Assembly (NCBI GenBank): GCA_020845495.1
Contig: JADLFM010000156.1
Coordinates: 1-22,735, forward strand
Source: Chloroflexota bacterium
GTDB lineage: Bacteria > Chloroflexota > UBA6077 > JACCZL01
Direction of reading: 5' to 3'
DNA: 22,735 nt
Notes under the pieces: generated by a model
What the model saw: the letters and a program-made list of their open reading frames with translations, nothing else
Told to the model about the DNA's origin: nothing
Database searches by the model: none
Shown: in pieces, positions 22,707 to 22,735 of the stretch
Layout: each line of letters begins with the position of its first letter
Position numbering within the stretch: position 1 is the stretch's first letter
Program-made: the position numbers and the translations under genes

Positions 22707-22735
22707 GACCGCCCGTTCCATGATGCTTCGGGTAC

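Overview
The window looks like a piece of a high-GC bacterial chromosome, most likely from the Chloroflexota (Thermomicrobia/Sphaerobacter-like). I infer this from the GC-rich codon use, frequent GTG/TTG starts, secreted proteins with Thr-Pro-rich linkers, a type I-D CRISPR system and an intergenic palindrome family. Taxonomy is inference only.

The window splits in two at a tRNA-Thr 3' fragment (9428-9472). Left of it is an accessory region. It holds about 0.5 kb with no recognisable gene, a leftward UPF0175/DUF3368 (PIN) toxin-antitoxin pair (522-1309), about 0.5 kb with only small repeats, a candidate promoter (1834-1862), and a tightly coupled five-gene rightward operon (1953-8878). The operon encodes a type I-D CRISPR interference machine: Cas10d/Csc3 with an N-terminal HD nuclease, an unrecognised 215-aa protein, Csc2 (Cas7), Csc1 (Cas5) and the Cas3' helicase. 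Neighbouring genes overlap by one to four bases. There is no cas6, cas1, cas2 or cas4 and no repeat-spacer array in the window. About 0.55 kb of gene-free DNA then leads to the tRNA-Thr fragment (anticodon loop to CCA), which is followed at once by a strong terminator that I take to be the terminator of the original tRNA gene. The simplest reading is that the cas cluster lies inside an integrated genomic island and this is one of its attachment ends. The integrase and the intact tRNA would then lie to the left, outside the window.

Right of the junction the content looks like ordinary chromosome. A molybdate/tungstate uptake locus (9714-13710) encodes a TupA-like binding protein without an obvious signal peptide, ModA, a small cysteine-free sulfite-oxidase-fold protein, ModB and a short ModC. 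Next come a convergent methyl-accepting chemotaxis protein with a fragment of a second MCP upstream of it, a small PH-like membrane-proximal protein, two stand-alone receiver-domain proteins, a leftward SGNH/GDSL-type protein, a secreted parallel beta-helix protein with a Thr-Pro linker, a GH5-like TIM-barrel protein with a strong terminator, and leftward nucleoside diphosphate kinase. A large imperfect palindrome near the right edge (22582-22706) looks like a dispersed repeat.

The most interesting points are the I-D interference-only operon with an uncharacterised gene embedded between cas10d and csc2, and its position beside a tRNA attachment-site remnant.
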